DNA of 36,764 nucleotides from Flavobacterium fluviatile (GCF_010645065.1 NZ_JAADZW010000029.1:1-36764), one strand, 5' to 3'. Positions 1 to 8,722 are shown, numbered from the stretch's first letter. The notes: generated by a model not told the origin, from the sequence alone. Numbers and translations: made by a program.

Positions 1-9
1 TTATATTTG

Positions 10-40
10 AAAAAAGGCTCCGATTATAAAAACAGGAGCC
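10..40 (-). terminator. Intrinsic terminator of tpiA
   Basis: Read on the minus strand, a 6-bp stem (GGCTCC / GGAGCC) with a 13-nt loop is followed directly by six T residues. It lies about 45 bases past the tpiA stop codon and faces the right way to end that transcript. Confidence 0.85.
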
Positions 41-85
41 TAAACTTTTCAACTTACACACTTTTTGGGATAGTGTCAATAAAAA

Positions 86-838
86 TTAAATTGCATTTAC
101 AATAGCTAGAAAATCATCTGCTTTTAAAGCTGCTCCTCCAATTAAACCGCCATCTACATCAGGTTTAGAGAAGATTTCTTTTGCATTTTCCGGTTTAACT
201 GAACCACCGTATAATATAGAAACTTCATCAGCAATATCATTTCCAAAAGCTTTACGAATTGTTTCTCTGATAAACTCGTGCATTTCCTGTGCCTGCTCAG
301 GAGAAGCTGTTTCGCCTGTACCAATAGCCCAAACTGGCTCATAGGCCAAAACTACATTTGACCATGATTCTTTTGAAATGTGAAATAATCCATCACGCAA
401 TTGATTTTCAACAATATTGAAATGATTGTCTGATTGACGATCTTTTAATTCTTCTCCAAAACAAAAAATAACAGTCATTTCATGCTTTAAAGCTGCGTCA
501 ACTTTATTAGCGATCAGAGCATCCGTTTCATTAAAAATAGCTCTGCGCTCTGAGTGACCTAAAATTACTGTGTTTACCCCAACGCTTTTTAGCATATCAG
601 CAGAAATTTCTCCGGTAAAAGCGCCACCTTCTGCCTGATGAATGTTTTGAGCTGAAACTTCAATAGGAGTATTTTTTAATTTGCTAACTGCAGCTGCTAA
701 ATTCACAAACGTTGGTGCTACTATAACCTGAGCATTTGTTTTTGCTGGTATTTTTGTAATTAATTCGTTTAATAATTCTTCGGTTTGGCCGGCATTTTTA
801 TGCATTTTCCAATTTCCCGCAACAATTTGTTTTCTCAT
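86..838 (-). CDS. tpiA: Triosephosphate isomerase
   Basis: Interconverts dihydroxyacetone phosphate and glyceraldehyde 3-phosphate in the cytosol (glycolysis and gluconeogenesis). The 250-residue protein has the usual length of the family. Visible active-site elements are Asn9 and Lys11 in AGNWKMHKN, the electrophilic His95 in ILGHSERR, the catalytic base Glu167 in AYEPVWAIGTG, and the phosphate-binding GGSV and GLIGGA loops near the C-terminus. The start codon gives the standard MRKQIVAGNWKM N-terminus. It lies 63 bases downstream of the thioredoxin-like gene on the same strand and is followed by a clear terminator, so the two genes may share a transcript, although the pairing has no obvious functional logic. 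Very sure. Confidence 0.98.
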   Translation of the reverse strand: MRKQIVAGNWKMHKNAGQTEELLNELITKIPAKTNAQVIVAPTFVNLAAAVSKLKNTPIEVSAQNIHQAEGGAFTGEISADMLKSVGVNTVILGHSERRAIFNETDALIANKVDAALKHEMTVIFCFGEELKDRQSDNHFNIVENQLRDGLFHISKESWSNVVLAYEPVWAIGTGETASPEQAQEMHEFIRETIRKAFGNDIADEVSILYGGSVKPENAKEIFSKPDVDGGLIGGAALKADDFLAIVNAI

Positions 839-901
839 TTTGGATAGTTATTAATTTTTTATTTTTTTATAAATTTTAAAGATTGTTTATCTTGAAATTA
901 T

Positions 902-1405
902 CTATTTCAGATTTTTTAATGTTTCATTGATTTTATCAAAATCGGTTTCTATGGCACGGTATATTACAATTTTTCCGGTTTTGTCAATAATGATGTATCT
1001 TGGAATCCAGTCTAAATCTATTGCTTTTCCAAAAGCACCTTTCATTCCTTCATTCATCATATAATGATCCCCTTTTAATTGATGCTTTTCAATTCCGCTT
1101 TTCCATTTATCAGCTGTTTTATCAGCCGAAATAAATAAATAGGATACATCAGGGTTGTTGGTTTGAAGTTCTTTTACTTTAGGCATCGCTTTTACGCAAT
1201 CCCCACACCAGGAAGCCCAAACTTCAATTACTAAATTCTTTCCTTTGTAATTTTTTATAATATCTTCGAATGCAGTCTGACTGCCGTCAACAGAAAATAA
1301 TTTTTCACTTAAAGCTTCTTCAGAAAAACTTTGCTTTTCCGTTTTTTGAGCATTTGTACATGAAAATGTAGCGAAGGCTAAAAGTAATATAACTAATTGT
1401 TTCAT
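902..1405 (-). CDS. TlpA-like thioredoxin-fold protein, probable lipoprotein
   Basis: A 167-residue extracytoplasmic thiol-disulfide protein. Residues 1-15 form a short hydrophobic export signal ending in a lipobox-like TFSC, so Cys16 would be lipidated and the domain would face the periplasm. The redox motif is WCGDC (Cys67 and Cys70), preceded by VEVWAS-like sequence typical of TlpA/ResA proteins, and the cis-proline lies in WIPRYII (about Pro135). The family reduces or oxidises envelope proteins, often in cytochrome maturation; no substrate can be inferred here. A TAnnTTTG box lies 17 bases upstream. It is the first gene of a possible two-gene unit with tpiA. Confidence 0.85.
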   Translation of the reverse strand: MKQLVILLLAFATFSCTNAQKTEKQSFSEEALSEKLFSVDGSQTAFEDIIKNYKGKNLVIEVWASWCGDCVKAMPKVKELQTNNPDVSYLFISADKTADKWKSGIEKHQLKGDHYMMNEGMKGAFGKAIDLDWIPRYIIIDKTGKIVIYRAIETDFDKINETLKNLK

Positions 1406-1421
1406 TTTTATATGTTTTGAA

Positions 1422-1429
1422 CAAAGTTA
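1422..1429 (-). promoter_or_regulatory. -7 promoter box for the TlpA-like gene
   Basis: Minus-strand TAACTTTG matches the Bacteroidota -7 consensus TAnnTTTG exactly and lies 17 bases before the start codon. I find no clear -33 TTG at the expected distance. Confidence 0.5.
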
Positions 1430-1723
1430 AACAAACAAATTGAAACATAAATACTGAATATAAAAATTCACGATACACTCAATTTTACAAGCGAAAAGAG
1501 GAAAATTGCTTATTAATAAAAAAATGAAATCGTAATAGTTATATATTAAATTTTATTTTTTTGATAATTCTCTAAAACAATCGGATAACCAAGAATTAAT
1601 TATTTTGATCTTTTATCCAAAAAAAAAGGATACAAATGCTAAAAAATCTTTGAAATTTAAAATATTGGATTTGAAAGAATTCATTATGAAAAATAATTGT
1701 ATCACAGATTTTTCAAAATTAGC

Positions 1724-1731
1724 TATATTTG
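1724..1731 (+). promoter_or_regulatory. -7 promoter box for the deaminase gene
   Basis: TATATTTG matches TAnnTTTG exactly and lies 21 bases before the ATG at 1753. The nearest TTG (1697-1699) is 24 bases upstream, slightly farther than usual. The short leader supports the 1753 start. Confidence 0.6.
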
Positions 1732-1752
1732 CTTGTAATTTAAACTTAGAGT

Positions 1753-3171
1753 ATGACGAGGATAATTACACTTTTCTGTTTCTTGCTAGCCCAATTTAAT
1801 TTTTCTCAACCAGCTGCAAATTATTTAGAAAAAATCAGAAACAATGAGGCTGCCTTAACTGCATTTTTTCAGCAAATGCCAAAAGGGGGCGATTTACACC
1901 ACCATTTTTCAGGATCTATTTATGCTGAACCTCTTTTAAACAGGGCTATAGCAGAAGATTTTTATCTGAATTTAGAAACCATGGAAGTTTCTAAAACAAA
2001 ACCGACAAAAGGAAATTCGGAAACTTTTTCATCACTTAAAAATCAGGGCAAACTTCCTTTTTATAAGCAGCAGGTTATGCAAACCTGGTCTGCCAAAGAC
2101 TTTAATGGTGTGTCTGTACCTTCTGATGATTTGTTTTTTGATTCTTTTCAAAAGTTTTCTCCTGCAATTGAAGGACATTTTGCAGAGGGCTTAACAGAAC
2201 TAAAAAACCGTGCACTTTCTGAAAATGTAAGTTATATTGAAACGCAATTGGCTACGATTCCATGTGATATGAAGGTAGATGATTTAAATGATTTTAACCT
2301 GAAACTTCGTAAGGCTGCCAGTCAAAAAGATGAAAAGGCTGTCTTAAAACTCCTTGATGATTTATATAAAATCATTCACCAAAGAGATGCTAAAAAGTAT
2401 GCTGAAGATTTCAATACTAATTTTATTGCGAAATTGCATAAAGACTTAAAAATAGATGACGAGCGTTTTACAATGCGTTATCAAAATTTTGTACTGCGTT
2501 TCATGGAACCTGTTGATCTGTTTAAGAATTTGGTTATTGATTTTATATCTGCAAATGAAAGTAAACTCGTTGCCGGAGTAAATATTGTCTCTCCTGAAGA
2601 TGGCGAAACCTCAATGAAAGATTATTGGCTTCATATGGTTATGTTTAAATATTGTCATTCACGTTTTCCAGATGTAAAATATACCCTACATGCCGGTGAA
2701 TTAACTTTAGGTCTGGTACAACCGGAAGACTTGACCTGGCATATTAATTCAGCGATTTATATTGCTGGTGCTAATAGAATTGGTCATGGGGTTGATATTG
2801 CTTTTGAAGCAAATTCGTATGATTTACTCCGATATATGTCAACAAATAATATCCCGATTGAGATTAATTTAGCCAGTAACGAATTTATTTTGAAAGTTAA
2901 AGAAGGCAGGCATCCTTTTACACTTTATAAAGAGTTTAATGTGCCAATTGTAATTAGTACTGATGATGCGGGAATTCTAAGAACTAATATGACAGAACAA
3001 TTCGTGCTACTGGCAAAAAGATATCCTGATGTTTCATACCAAACAATAAAGCAGTATGTTTATAACAGTATTAAATACAGTTTTATACAGGATGTATCTG
3101 TAAAAAATGAATTACTGAAAGATTTAGATATGCGATTTAAAATCTTTGAAAATAAATTTTCTAAAAATTAA
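1753..3171 (+). CDS. Adenosine deaminase-family metallohydrolase, exported (ADGF-like)
   Basis: An amidohydrolase-fold purine deaminase that would convert adenosine to inosine with one zinc ion. Metal and active-site motifs are all visible: HxH in GDLHHHFSGS (His49, His51), HAGE at 313-316, the GHG histidine in RIGHGVDI (His345) and Asp404/405 in STDDAGI. At 472 residues it is about 130 longer than the cytosolic enzyme. It has a signal peptide (residues 1-18, hydrophobic, ending FSQ) and an N-terminal extension like the secreted ADGF/CECR1 group. This suggests periplasmic nucleoside salvage, though the substrate could be another adenosine derivative. Fourteen bases separate it from rlmH, so they are probably co-transcribed. 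Confidence 0.85.
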   Translation: MTRIITLFCFLLAQFNFSQPAANYLEKIRNNEAALTAFFQQMPKGGDLHHHFSGSIYAEPLLNRAIAEDFYLNLETMEVSKTKPTKGNSETFSSLKNQGKLPFYKQQVMQTWSAKDFNGVSVPSDDLFFDSFQKFSPAIEGHFAEGLTELKNRALSENVSYIETQLATIPCDMKVDDLNDFNLKLRKAASQKDEKAVLKLLDDLYKIIHQRDAKKYAEDFNTNFIAKLHKDLKIDDERFTMRYQNFVLRFMEPVDLFKNLVIDFISANESKLVAGVNIVSPEDGETSMKDYWLHMVMFKYCHSRFPDVKYTLHAGELTLGLVQPEDLTWHINSAIYIAGANRIGHGVDIAFEANSYDLLRYMSTNNIPIEINLASNEFILKVKEGRHPFTLYKEFNVPIVISTDDAGILRTNMTEQFVLLAKRYPDVSYQTIKQYVYNSIKYSFIQDVSVKNELLKDLDMRFKIFENKFSKN

Positions 3172-3185
3172 AATATTTTGGAGAA

Positions 3186-3659
3186 ATGAATATCAAACTT
3201 ATCGCCATTGGCAAAACCGATAATAAATCATTGCAAAATTTAATTGACGATTATACAAAAAGATTGTCGTTTTATATAAAATTTGATTTAGAAATCATTC
3301 CAGATATTAAAAACGTAAAAAACTTATCTGAAAGCCAGCAAAAAGAGAAAGAAGGAGAGTTGATTTTATCTAAATTAACGCCAACAGATCAACTCATTTT
3401 ATTGGATGAAAATGGGAAAAATTTCTCTAGTGTTGGTTTTTCTGAAGAGTTGCAGAAAAAGATGAATTCCGGAATTAAAACGCTGGTTTTTGTAATTGGC
3501 GGTCCGTATGGTTTCTCAGAGGCAGTTTATAATAAGGCAAAAGGCAAGGTTTCGCTTTCGCAGATGACTTTTTCACATCAGATGGTACGTCTATTTTTTA
3601 TAGAACAATTGTATCGTGGATTTACTATTTTAAGAAACGAACCCTATCATCATCAATAA
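3186..3659 (+). CDS. rlmH: 23S rRNA (pseudouridine-1915-N3)-methyltransferase
   Basis: A SPOUT-class methyltransferase that uses S-adenosylmethionine to methylate pseudouridine 1915 in helix 69 of 23S rRNA in assembled ribosomes. The 157-residue length and the N-terminus (MNIKLIAIGKT) are those of the family. The knot and SAM-binding segment appears as FVIGGPYGFSEAV, and the invariant C-terminal block reads HQMVRLFFIEQLYRGF...NEPYHHQ. It follows the deaminase gene by 14 bases and is probably translated from the same mRNA. Confidence 0.97.
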   Translation: MNIKLIAIGKTDNKSLQNLIDDYTKRLSFYIKFDLEIIPDIKNVKNLSESQQKEKEGELILSKLTPTDQLILLDENGKNFSSVGFSEELQKKMNSGIKTLVFVIGGPYGFSEAVYNKAKGKVSLSQMTFSHQMVRLFFIEQLYRGFTILRNEPYHHQ

Positions 3660-3742
3660 AACAAATCATTGATTATTTATTAATCTATATTCGGTGATGT
3701 TTATAGAAAAAAATAAATAAATTAGCCCTCAAAACCATAACC

Positions 3743-5059
3743 ATGACGAACTTACCTAAAGGGAGTAAAAAATTATTGAACGCCTGGGCTTTTTACGATT
3801 GGGCAAATTCAGTTTATACCTTAACCATTGCATCAGCAGTTTTTCCTATTTTTTACGAAGCATTATTTTCAGATAGAGGACATTATATAGAAGTCTTCGG
3901 GTTAGAGCTGAAAAATTCGGCTTTAATTAGTTTTATTACAGCTTTAGCATTTTTATTTGTAGCCTTTTTTTCTCCGTTACTTTCCGGAATTGCAGATTAT
4001 GTTGGGAATAAAAAATCGTTCATGAAATTTTTCTGTTATGTTGGAGCATTGTCTTGTACGGGATTGTATTGGTTTGAACTCGAAAATATTTACGTTGGTC
4101 TCTTATTTTACTTTTTAGGATTGATAGGGTATTGGGGAAGTTTGGTTTTTTATAATTCTTATTTGCCGGATATTGCATTTCCGGAACAGCAGGATAAAAT
4201 TAGTGCTAAGGGATATTCATTGGGGTATATTGGAAGTGTAATTTTACTAATCATTAATTTAGGAATGATTATGAAGCCTGAAATTTTCGGAATTACAGGA
4301 AAAACATCTGGTGAAGCTGCTATGAAAGCCATGCGATATTCTTTTGTTATGGTTGGTGTGTGGTGGATTTTATTTAGCCAGTACACTTATTATTATTTGC
4401 CAAAAGGAAATAAAGAAACTAATCGAAAACTTTCCGGACAATTTGTCTTTAATGGTTTCAAAGAATTGAAAAAGGTTTGGGCAATATTGAAAGATAATAT
4501 TCCTCTGAAAAGGTATTTAGGTGGGTTTTTTGTATCAAGCATGGCGGTCCAGACTGTAATGCTTGTAGCTACTTATTTTGGAGCACAGGAAATTCAGTGG
4601 GCATCTAAAGAAGAAAGTACAACAGGTTTGATAATTTGTATTTTATTGATACAATTAGTAGCGGTTTTAGGAGCTGTTTTAACTTCAATAGCTTCTGATA
4701 AATTTGGTAATATCCCGACCTTGATTGCAATTAATGTTGTTTGGGTAGGCTTTTGTGTTTTTGCTTATTTTATTACATTACCTGTTCATTTTTATGTAAT
4801 GGCAACAATGGTAGGATTTGTAATGGGAGGAATTCAGTCATTATCAAGATCTACTTATTCAAAATTATTACCTGAAACCGAAGATACGGCTTCTTTTTTT
4901 AGCTTTTATGATGTAGCTGAAAAAATCGGAATCGTGATAGGAATGGCACTTTACGGAATTATTGATCAGATTACGGGAAGTCCTCGTTTGGCCATAGTGT
5001 TTCTGGGAATCTTTTTTGTAATTGCCGTTTTTCTTTTAAGAAGAGTACATAAAAAATAA
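3743..5059 (+). CDS. MFS transporter, UMF1/Atg22-like
   Basis: A 438-residue polytopic inner-membrane protein with about twelve hydrophobic helices in two halves separated by a hydrophilic loop near residues 215-255. The N-terminal block LNAWAFYDWANSVY and the loop DYVGNKKSFMKFF are characteristic of the UMF1 branch of the major facilitator superfamily, which includes Atg22-like vacuolar amino-acid exporters. Substrate and direction are unknown in bacteria. A degenerate -7 box (TATATTCG, 3686-3693) lies 50 bases upstream. A terminator follows, so it is probably a single-gene unit. Confidence 0.85.
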   Translation: MTNLPKGSKKLLNAWAFYDWANSVYTLTIASAVFPIFYEALFSDRGHYIEVFGLELKNSALISFITALAFLFVAFFSPLLSGIADYVGNKKSFMKFFCYVGALSCTGLYWFELENIYVGLLFYFLGLIGYWGSLVFYNSYLPDIAFPEQQDKISAKGYSLGYIGSVILLIINLGMIMKPEIFGITGKTSGEAAMKAMRYSFVMVGVWWILFSQYTYYYLPKGNKETNRKLSGQFVFNGFKELKKVWAILKDNIPLKRYLGGFFVSSMAVQTVMLVATYFGAQEIQWASKEESTTGLIICILLIQLVAVLGAVLTSIASDKFGNIPTLIAINVVWVGFCVFAYFITLPVHFYVMATMVGFVMGGIQSLSRSTYSKLLPETEDTASFFSFYDVAEKIGIVIGMALYGIIDQITGSPRLAIVFLGIFFVIAVFLLRRVHKK

Positions 5060-5081
5060 AAGTACAACATATTCATGATCC

Positions 5082-5117
5082 AAACGCAATTATCATACTT
5101 TTGATTTTTGCGTTTTT
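5082..5117 (+). terminator. Intrinsic terminator after the MFS gene
   Basis: AAACGCAA and TTGCGTTT form an 8-bp perfect stem with an 18-nt loop, and the right arm runs into five T residues. It lies 22 bases past the MFS stop. The promoter box of the next gene lies in the loop. Confidence 0.65.
5096..5103 (+). promoter_or_regulatory. -7 promoter box for the pentapeptide-repeat gene
   Basis: TACTTTTG matches TAnnTTTG exactly. Transcription would begin near 5110, which excludes the in-frame TTG at 5108 as start and supports the ATG at 5141. Confidence 0.5.
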
Positions 5118-5140
5118 ATTTTAAATCGAAATTAATTTTA

Positions 5141-5713
5141 ATGAAAAGTCAATATTTTTTAGATAAAGTGTATTCCGATATCAATTATGATAGAGACGGC
5201 GCTAATTTTAAAGAATTTGAATCTTGTGTATTTAATAATTGTAATTTTTCGGCCTGTACGTTTTTAGCAGTTACTTTTATTGACTGCGTTTTCAACGATT
5301 GTGTTTTTAATGAAGCAAAAATCAATTATGTGGCTTTTAGGACAGTAACTTTTAATCGGTGTGAAATAAAAGATGTGAATTTTGCTATGTGTGATAAATT
5401 GATTTTCGAAATTCATTTTAACGAGTGCGTTTTAGATTTTTCGAAATTTTATACCCTAAAAATAAAAGGGACTACATTTACAAACTGCAGTTTAATTGCT
5501 GTTGATTTTATGGCTGCCGATCTTACAAATGTACTTTTTGATAATTGTGATTTGTATCGGTCGGAATTTGACAAAGCAATTGCCAACAAAGCCGATTTCA
5601 AAACGAGTTACAATTATACCATTGATCCATCTAAAACGAAACTTAAAAAAGCTGTTTTTGCTTTGAATGAAGTAAAAGGTTTATTGTTTAAGCATGATAT
5701 AGTTGTGAGATGA
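5141..5713 (+). CDS. Pentapeptide-repeat protein
   Basis: A 190-residue protein made almost entirely of five-residue steps with Phe/Leu/Ile/Val at the centre and Cys, Asn, Ala or Ser two residues before. Examples are NCNFS, ACTFL, DCVFN, NCSLI, AADLT, NVLFD, NCDLY. The family folds as a right-handed quadrilateral beta helix. Size and the F/L pattern resemble chromosomal Qnr-like topoisomerase-protecting proteins, but the family has many roles and I see nothing that proves gyrase binding. Start chosen at ATG 5141; an earlier in-frame TTG (5108) would lie at or before the predicted transcript start. Its stop codon directly abuts the stop of the convergent GNAT gene. Confidence 0.85.
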   Translation: MKSQYFLDKVYSDINYDRDGANFKEFESCVFNNCNFSACTFLAVTFIDCVFNDCVFNEAKINYVAFRTVTFNRCEIKDVNFAMCDKLIFEIHFNECVLDFSKFYTLKIKGTTFTNCSLIAVDFMAADLTNVLFDNCDLYRSEFDKAIANKADFKTSYNYTIDPSKTKLKKAVFALNEVKGLLFKHDIVVR

Positions 5714-6211
5714 TCACAATTTTTTCTCCATCACATAATCTTCCATCAGATAGCCATTACCAATTTCAATATTAACATCTTCTTTAATCTCAAAACCAAT
5801 ATTTTTATAAAAACCTAATGCCGTATTGAATCGGTTCACATTTAAGGATAAGCTGGTTGAATGATTTTCTAAAGCCAGTTTTTGAATCTCTTCGATTACT
5901 TTTTTACCAATACCTTTTCCTTGTGTTTCCGGCAAAAGATAAATTTTATGAATTTTAGTTATAGCCTGACTTTGGTAATTGTGTTCAATCCCAATAAAGC
6001 CTAAAATTGTTTCATCTTCTGAAATCAAATAGAATAATTGTTCTTTTTTCTCCATCTGACCGGTTAAGGCCTCGTCAGAATAAATTAAATCCAGCATATA
6101 ATCTAATTGATCTTTCGTTAAAATTTGACCATACGTAATTGGCCAGGTTGTATGTGCAATTTTTTGAATTTTAGTAATATCCTCAATTGAGGCTTCAGTA
6201 ATTTTAATCAT
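5714..6211 (-). CDS. GNAT-family N-acetyltransferase
   Basis: A 165-residue acetyl-CoA-dependent acyltransferase. The acetyl-CoA pyrophosphate loop is visible as ETQGKGIGKKV (QGKGIG at 97-102). It is followed by the helix and the NVNRFNTALGFYKNIGF block, typical of motif B (asparagine, then A-x-x-FY-x-x-x-GF). The acceptor substrate cannot be predicted. It begins three bases after the guaC stop on the same strand, so it is almost certainly co-transcribed with guaC. It ends tail-to-tail with the pentapeptide-repeat gene with zero bases between the two stop codons. Confidence 0.9.
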   Translation of the reverse strand: MIKITEASIEDITKIQKIAHTTWPITYGQILTKDQLDYMLDLIYSDEALTGQMEKKEQLFYLISEDETILGFIGIEHNYQSQAITKIHKIYLLPETQGKGIGKKVIEEIQKLALENHSTSLSLNVNRFNTALGFYKNIGFEIKEDVNIEIGNGYLMEDYVMEKKL

Positions 6212-6214
6212 AAT

Positions 6215-7255
6215 TTATTTTGTAAAAACCTGATTTTCCTGTTCGCTTACGCGGATAAAAGTGGTTCGTTTTGTTAGTTCTTTTAGTCGGGAAGCACCGA
6301 CATACGTGCAGGTACTGCGTAAACCGCCTAAAATATCCAAAACTGTATTAATGACGTTACCTTTAAACGGAATCTGAACTGTTTTTCCTTCACTGGCTCT
6401 ATATTCAGCTACTCCGCCGGAATGTTTGTCCATTGCGGTTGCAGAACTCATTCCGTAAAACTGTTTATATTTTTCGCCTTTTATTTCGATTAATTCACCA
6501 CCGCTTTCTGTATGTCCGGCCAGCATTCCGCCAAGCATTACGAAATCTGAACCTGCCCCAAAAGCTTTGGCAACATCACCCGGAGTTGTACAGCCTCCGT
6601 CGCTAATGATATGGCCTCCTAATCCATGAGCAGCATCAGCACATTCAATGATAGCTGACAGCTGCGGATAACCCACACCGGTTTTTACACGGGTTGTACA
6701 TACGGAACCAGGACCAATTCCGACCTTAACAATATCAGCTCCAGCTAATAATAATTCTTCGGTCATTTCGCCTGTTACTACATTTCCAGCAATAATAACT
6801 TTGTCAGGATATTGTTCACGCGTTTGTTTTAAAAACAGGACAAAATGTTCTGAGTATCCATTAGCAACATCAATACAAATAAATTTTAATGATGGATTAG
6901 CTTTAATAATTTTAGCAATTTTCATAGCATCTTCTTTTCCTGTTCCGGTGCTAATAGCTATATAATTATAGAAATCAGAAGCTGCATTTTGTAGAAAACT
7001 ATTCCATTCTTCTAAAGAATAATGTTTATGAATAGCTGTAAAAAGTTTTTCTTTGGCTAAAACAGCAGCCATTTCAAAAGTACCAACAGTATCCATATTT
7101 GCTCCCATAATTGGAATTCCTGTCCATGAGGCTGTACTGTGCAAAAATTTAAAATTTCTTTCTAAAGACACTTCAGCCCTGCTTTTTAAAGTAGATCTTT
7201 TGGGCCTGATCATTACATCTTTAAAGCCTAATTTAAGATCGGTTTCTATTCTCAT
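6215..7255 (-). CDS. guaC: GMP reductase
   Basis: NADPH-dependent deamination of GMP to IMP in the cytosol, allowing interconversion of guanine and adenine nucleotides. The 346-residue protein follows the E. coli GuaC pattern throughout: N-terminus MRIETDLKLGFKDV, GANMDTVGTF, the catalytic Cys186 in GPGSVCTTR, ISDGGCTTPGD, FYGMSS and the C-terminal GASRLKELTKRTTFIRV. I chose the ATG at 7255 over an in-frame ATG 27 bases upstream. It gives the family N-terminus, and the upstream ATG lies inside the predicted -7 promoter box. It heads a two-gene unit with the GNAT acetyltransferase. Confidence 0.96.
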   Translation of the reverse strand: MRIETDLKLGFKDVMIRPKRSTLKSRAEVSLERNFKFLHSTASWTGIPIMGANMDTVGTFEMAAVLAKEKLFTAIHKHYSLEEWNSFLQNAASDFYNYIAISTGTGKEDAMKIAKIIKANPSLKFICIDVANGYSEHFVLFLKQTREQYPDKVIIAGNVVTGEMTEELLLAGADIVKVGIGPGSVCTTRVKTGVGYPQLSAIIECADAAHGLGGHIISDGGCTTPGDVAKAFGAGSDFVMLGGMLAGHTESGGELIEIKGEKYKQFYGMSSATAMDKHSGGVAEYRASEGKTVQIPFKGNVINTVLDILGGLRSTCTYVGASRLKELTKRTTFIRVSEQENQVFTK

Positions 7256-7279
7256 GATTTTCCAAATTTTTGTTACTTT

Positions 7280-7287
7280 CAAATATA
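7280..7287 (-). promoter_or_regulatory. -7 promoter box for guaC
   Basis: Minus-strand TATATTTG, an exact TAnnTTTG match, 25 bases before the guaC start chosen here. It overlaps the alternative start at 7282, which argues against that start. Confidence 0.6.
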
Positions 7288-7460
7288 TTAATTTTGAAAA
7301 TGACAGGCTTTATAACAGTACCAAAACTAATACTTAGTTATTAACATCTAAAAAAAAAAGCGGCTCAGAAATTTGACTGATGTTTTGTTTTTCTCTTAGT
7401 AAAAATGAATCTCTTTTTGTTTTTAAAATAAAAACTGAAAACGGTTTATGCTTAATTACC

Positions 7461-7468
7461 TATATTTG
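7461..7468 (+). promoter_or_regulatory. -7 promoter box for the HD-domain gene
   Basis: TATATTTG, an exact TAnnTTTG match. Transcription would start near 7475, downstream of the in-frame ATG at 7448, so translation must start later; the GTG at 7493 fits. Confidence 0.6.
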
Positions 7469-7492
7469 TTGACCAAAAAAAATAGCAGAATA

Positions 7493-8722
7493 GTGAATCA
7501 TATCAACAAGTTAAAAATATTCAATGATCCGATTTATGGCTTTATTTCTATTCCGAATGAGCTTATTTATGATTTAATTCAGCATCCTTATTTTCAGCGT
7601 TTGCGGCGCATTTCTCAAATGGGATTGTCATATTTGGTTTACCCTGGGGCTAACCATACACGTTTTCATCATGCTTTAGGCTGTATGCATCTGATGCAAA
7701 AAGCAGTCGAGACACTTCGTTTTAAGGGAGTTGCTATTTCAAGTGATGAGGAATGTGCCTTATTAATCGCTATTTTGCTGCATGATATTGGTCATGGTCC
7801 TTTTTCGCATGCGATGGAAAAGAGTATAGTAGAAGATGTCAATCATGAAGCTATTTCATTGCTGTTTATGAATCAGCTAAATAATGAATTTGATGGGAAG
7901 CTGAGTCTGGCAATTCAGGTTTTTAAAGGGGAATACCACAGAAAATTCATGCTGCAATTGATTTCGAGCCAGCTGGATATGGACAGAATGGATTATTTAA
8001 AACGGGATAGTTTTTACACCGGAGTTGCAGAAGGAAATGTAAATTCTGAGCGACTCATCCAGATGATGAATGTGGAAAACGATGTTTTAGTTATAGAAGA
8101 GAAAGGAATTTATTCAGTAGAAAAATTTTTACTTTCAAGAAGGCTGATGTACTGGCAGGCTTATTTGCATAAAACAAGTCTCGTGGCCGAATTAATTTTG
8201 ATGAAAGTACTTAAACGCGCAAAAGAATTAACATTAAAGGGTATTAAACTACCTTGTAGTGAACCTCTTTCGTATTTTATGCACAATAAAATTTCACTTG
8301 AAAACTTTGATGCCGAAAAATTGGACTTATTTTCTCAATTGGACGATTTCGATATTATAAGCGCGCTTAAAGCATGGCAAAAACATCCTGATTTTATTTT
8401 GTCAACTTTGAGTAAAATGATTATTAACAGGGATTTGCTAAAGATTAAAATGACTGCCGAAAAAATTCCGATGGAAGAATATCAGGCAATGAAAGAGGAA
8501 TTTGCAGAGGAGCATAATATTTCCCAGCTTGAAGCAGGTTACTTTATTTTTAGGGGAAAAATTAAAAATCAGGCCTACAGTAAAGAGGCTGAACCTATAC
8601 GGATTTTGAAAAAAGATAAAACAATTGAAGATGTTGTTGAGGCATCTGACCAGTTGAATTTGAAATCTTTATCTAAGTTGGTGACAAAATATTACATCTG
8701 TTTTCCAAAACAACTTATTTAA
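7493..8722 (+). CDS. HD-superfamily phosphohydrolase (COG1078-like)
   Basis: A 409-residue metal-dependent HD hydrolase of the dGTPase-like group. Motifs in order: FNDPIYGFISIP near the N-terminus, QRLRRISQMG, HTRFHHALG, the HD pair in LLHDIGHGPFSH (about residues 97-98), and QLDMDRMDYLKRD, which supplies the distal aspartate. Members hydrolyse dNTPs or other nucleotides; the exact substrate is unknown. Start chosen as GTG 7493 (then NHINKLKIF); the ATG at 7448 lies upstream of the predicted promoter box. The gene stands immediately before the lipid A genes, an arrangement I recall from other Bacteroidota. Confidence 0.85.
   Translation: MNHINKLKIFNDPIYGFISIPNELIYDLIQHPYFQRLRRISQMGLSYLVYPGANHTRFHHALGCMHLMQKAVETLRFKGVAISSDEECALLIAILLHDIGHGPFSHAMEKSIVEDVNHEAISLLFMNQLNNEFDGKLSLAIQVFKGEYHRKFMLQLISSQLDMDRMDYLKRDSFYTGVAEGNVNSERLIQMMNVENDVLVIEEKGIYSVEKFLLSRRLMYWQAYLHKTSLVAELILMKVLKRAKELTLKGIKLPCSEPLSYFMHNKISLENFDAEKLDLFSQLDDFDIISALKAWQKHPDFILSTLSKMIINRDLLKIKMTAEKIPMEEYQAMKEEFAEEHNISQLEAGYFIFRGKIKNQAYSKEAEPIRILKKDKTIEDVVEASDQLNLKSLSKLVTKYYICFPKQLI

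Larger units (their letters stand above)
1406..1752. other. Divergent intergenic region
   Basis: The 347 bases between the divergent TlpA-like and deaminase genes are very AT-rich. They hold one -7 promoter box for each side, close to each start codon. I see no convincing RNA gene, repeat or conserved reading frame in the middle part. Confidence 0.6.

Noticed and set aside
1605..1799. A 64-codon plus-strand frame overlapping the deaminase start
   Set aside because: It contains the promoter box of the deaminase and overlaps its signal peptide in another frame; no start context or homology pattern.
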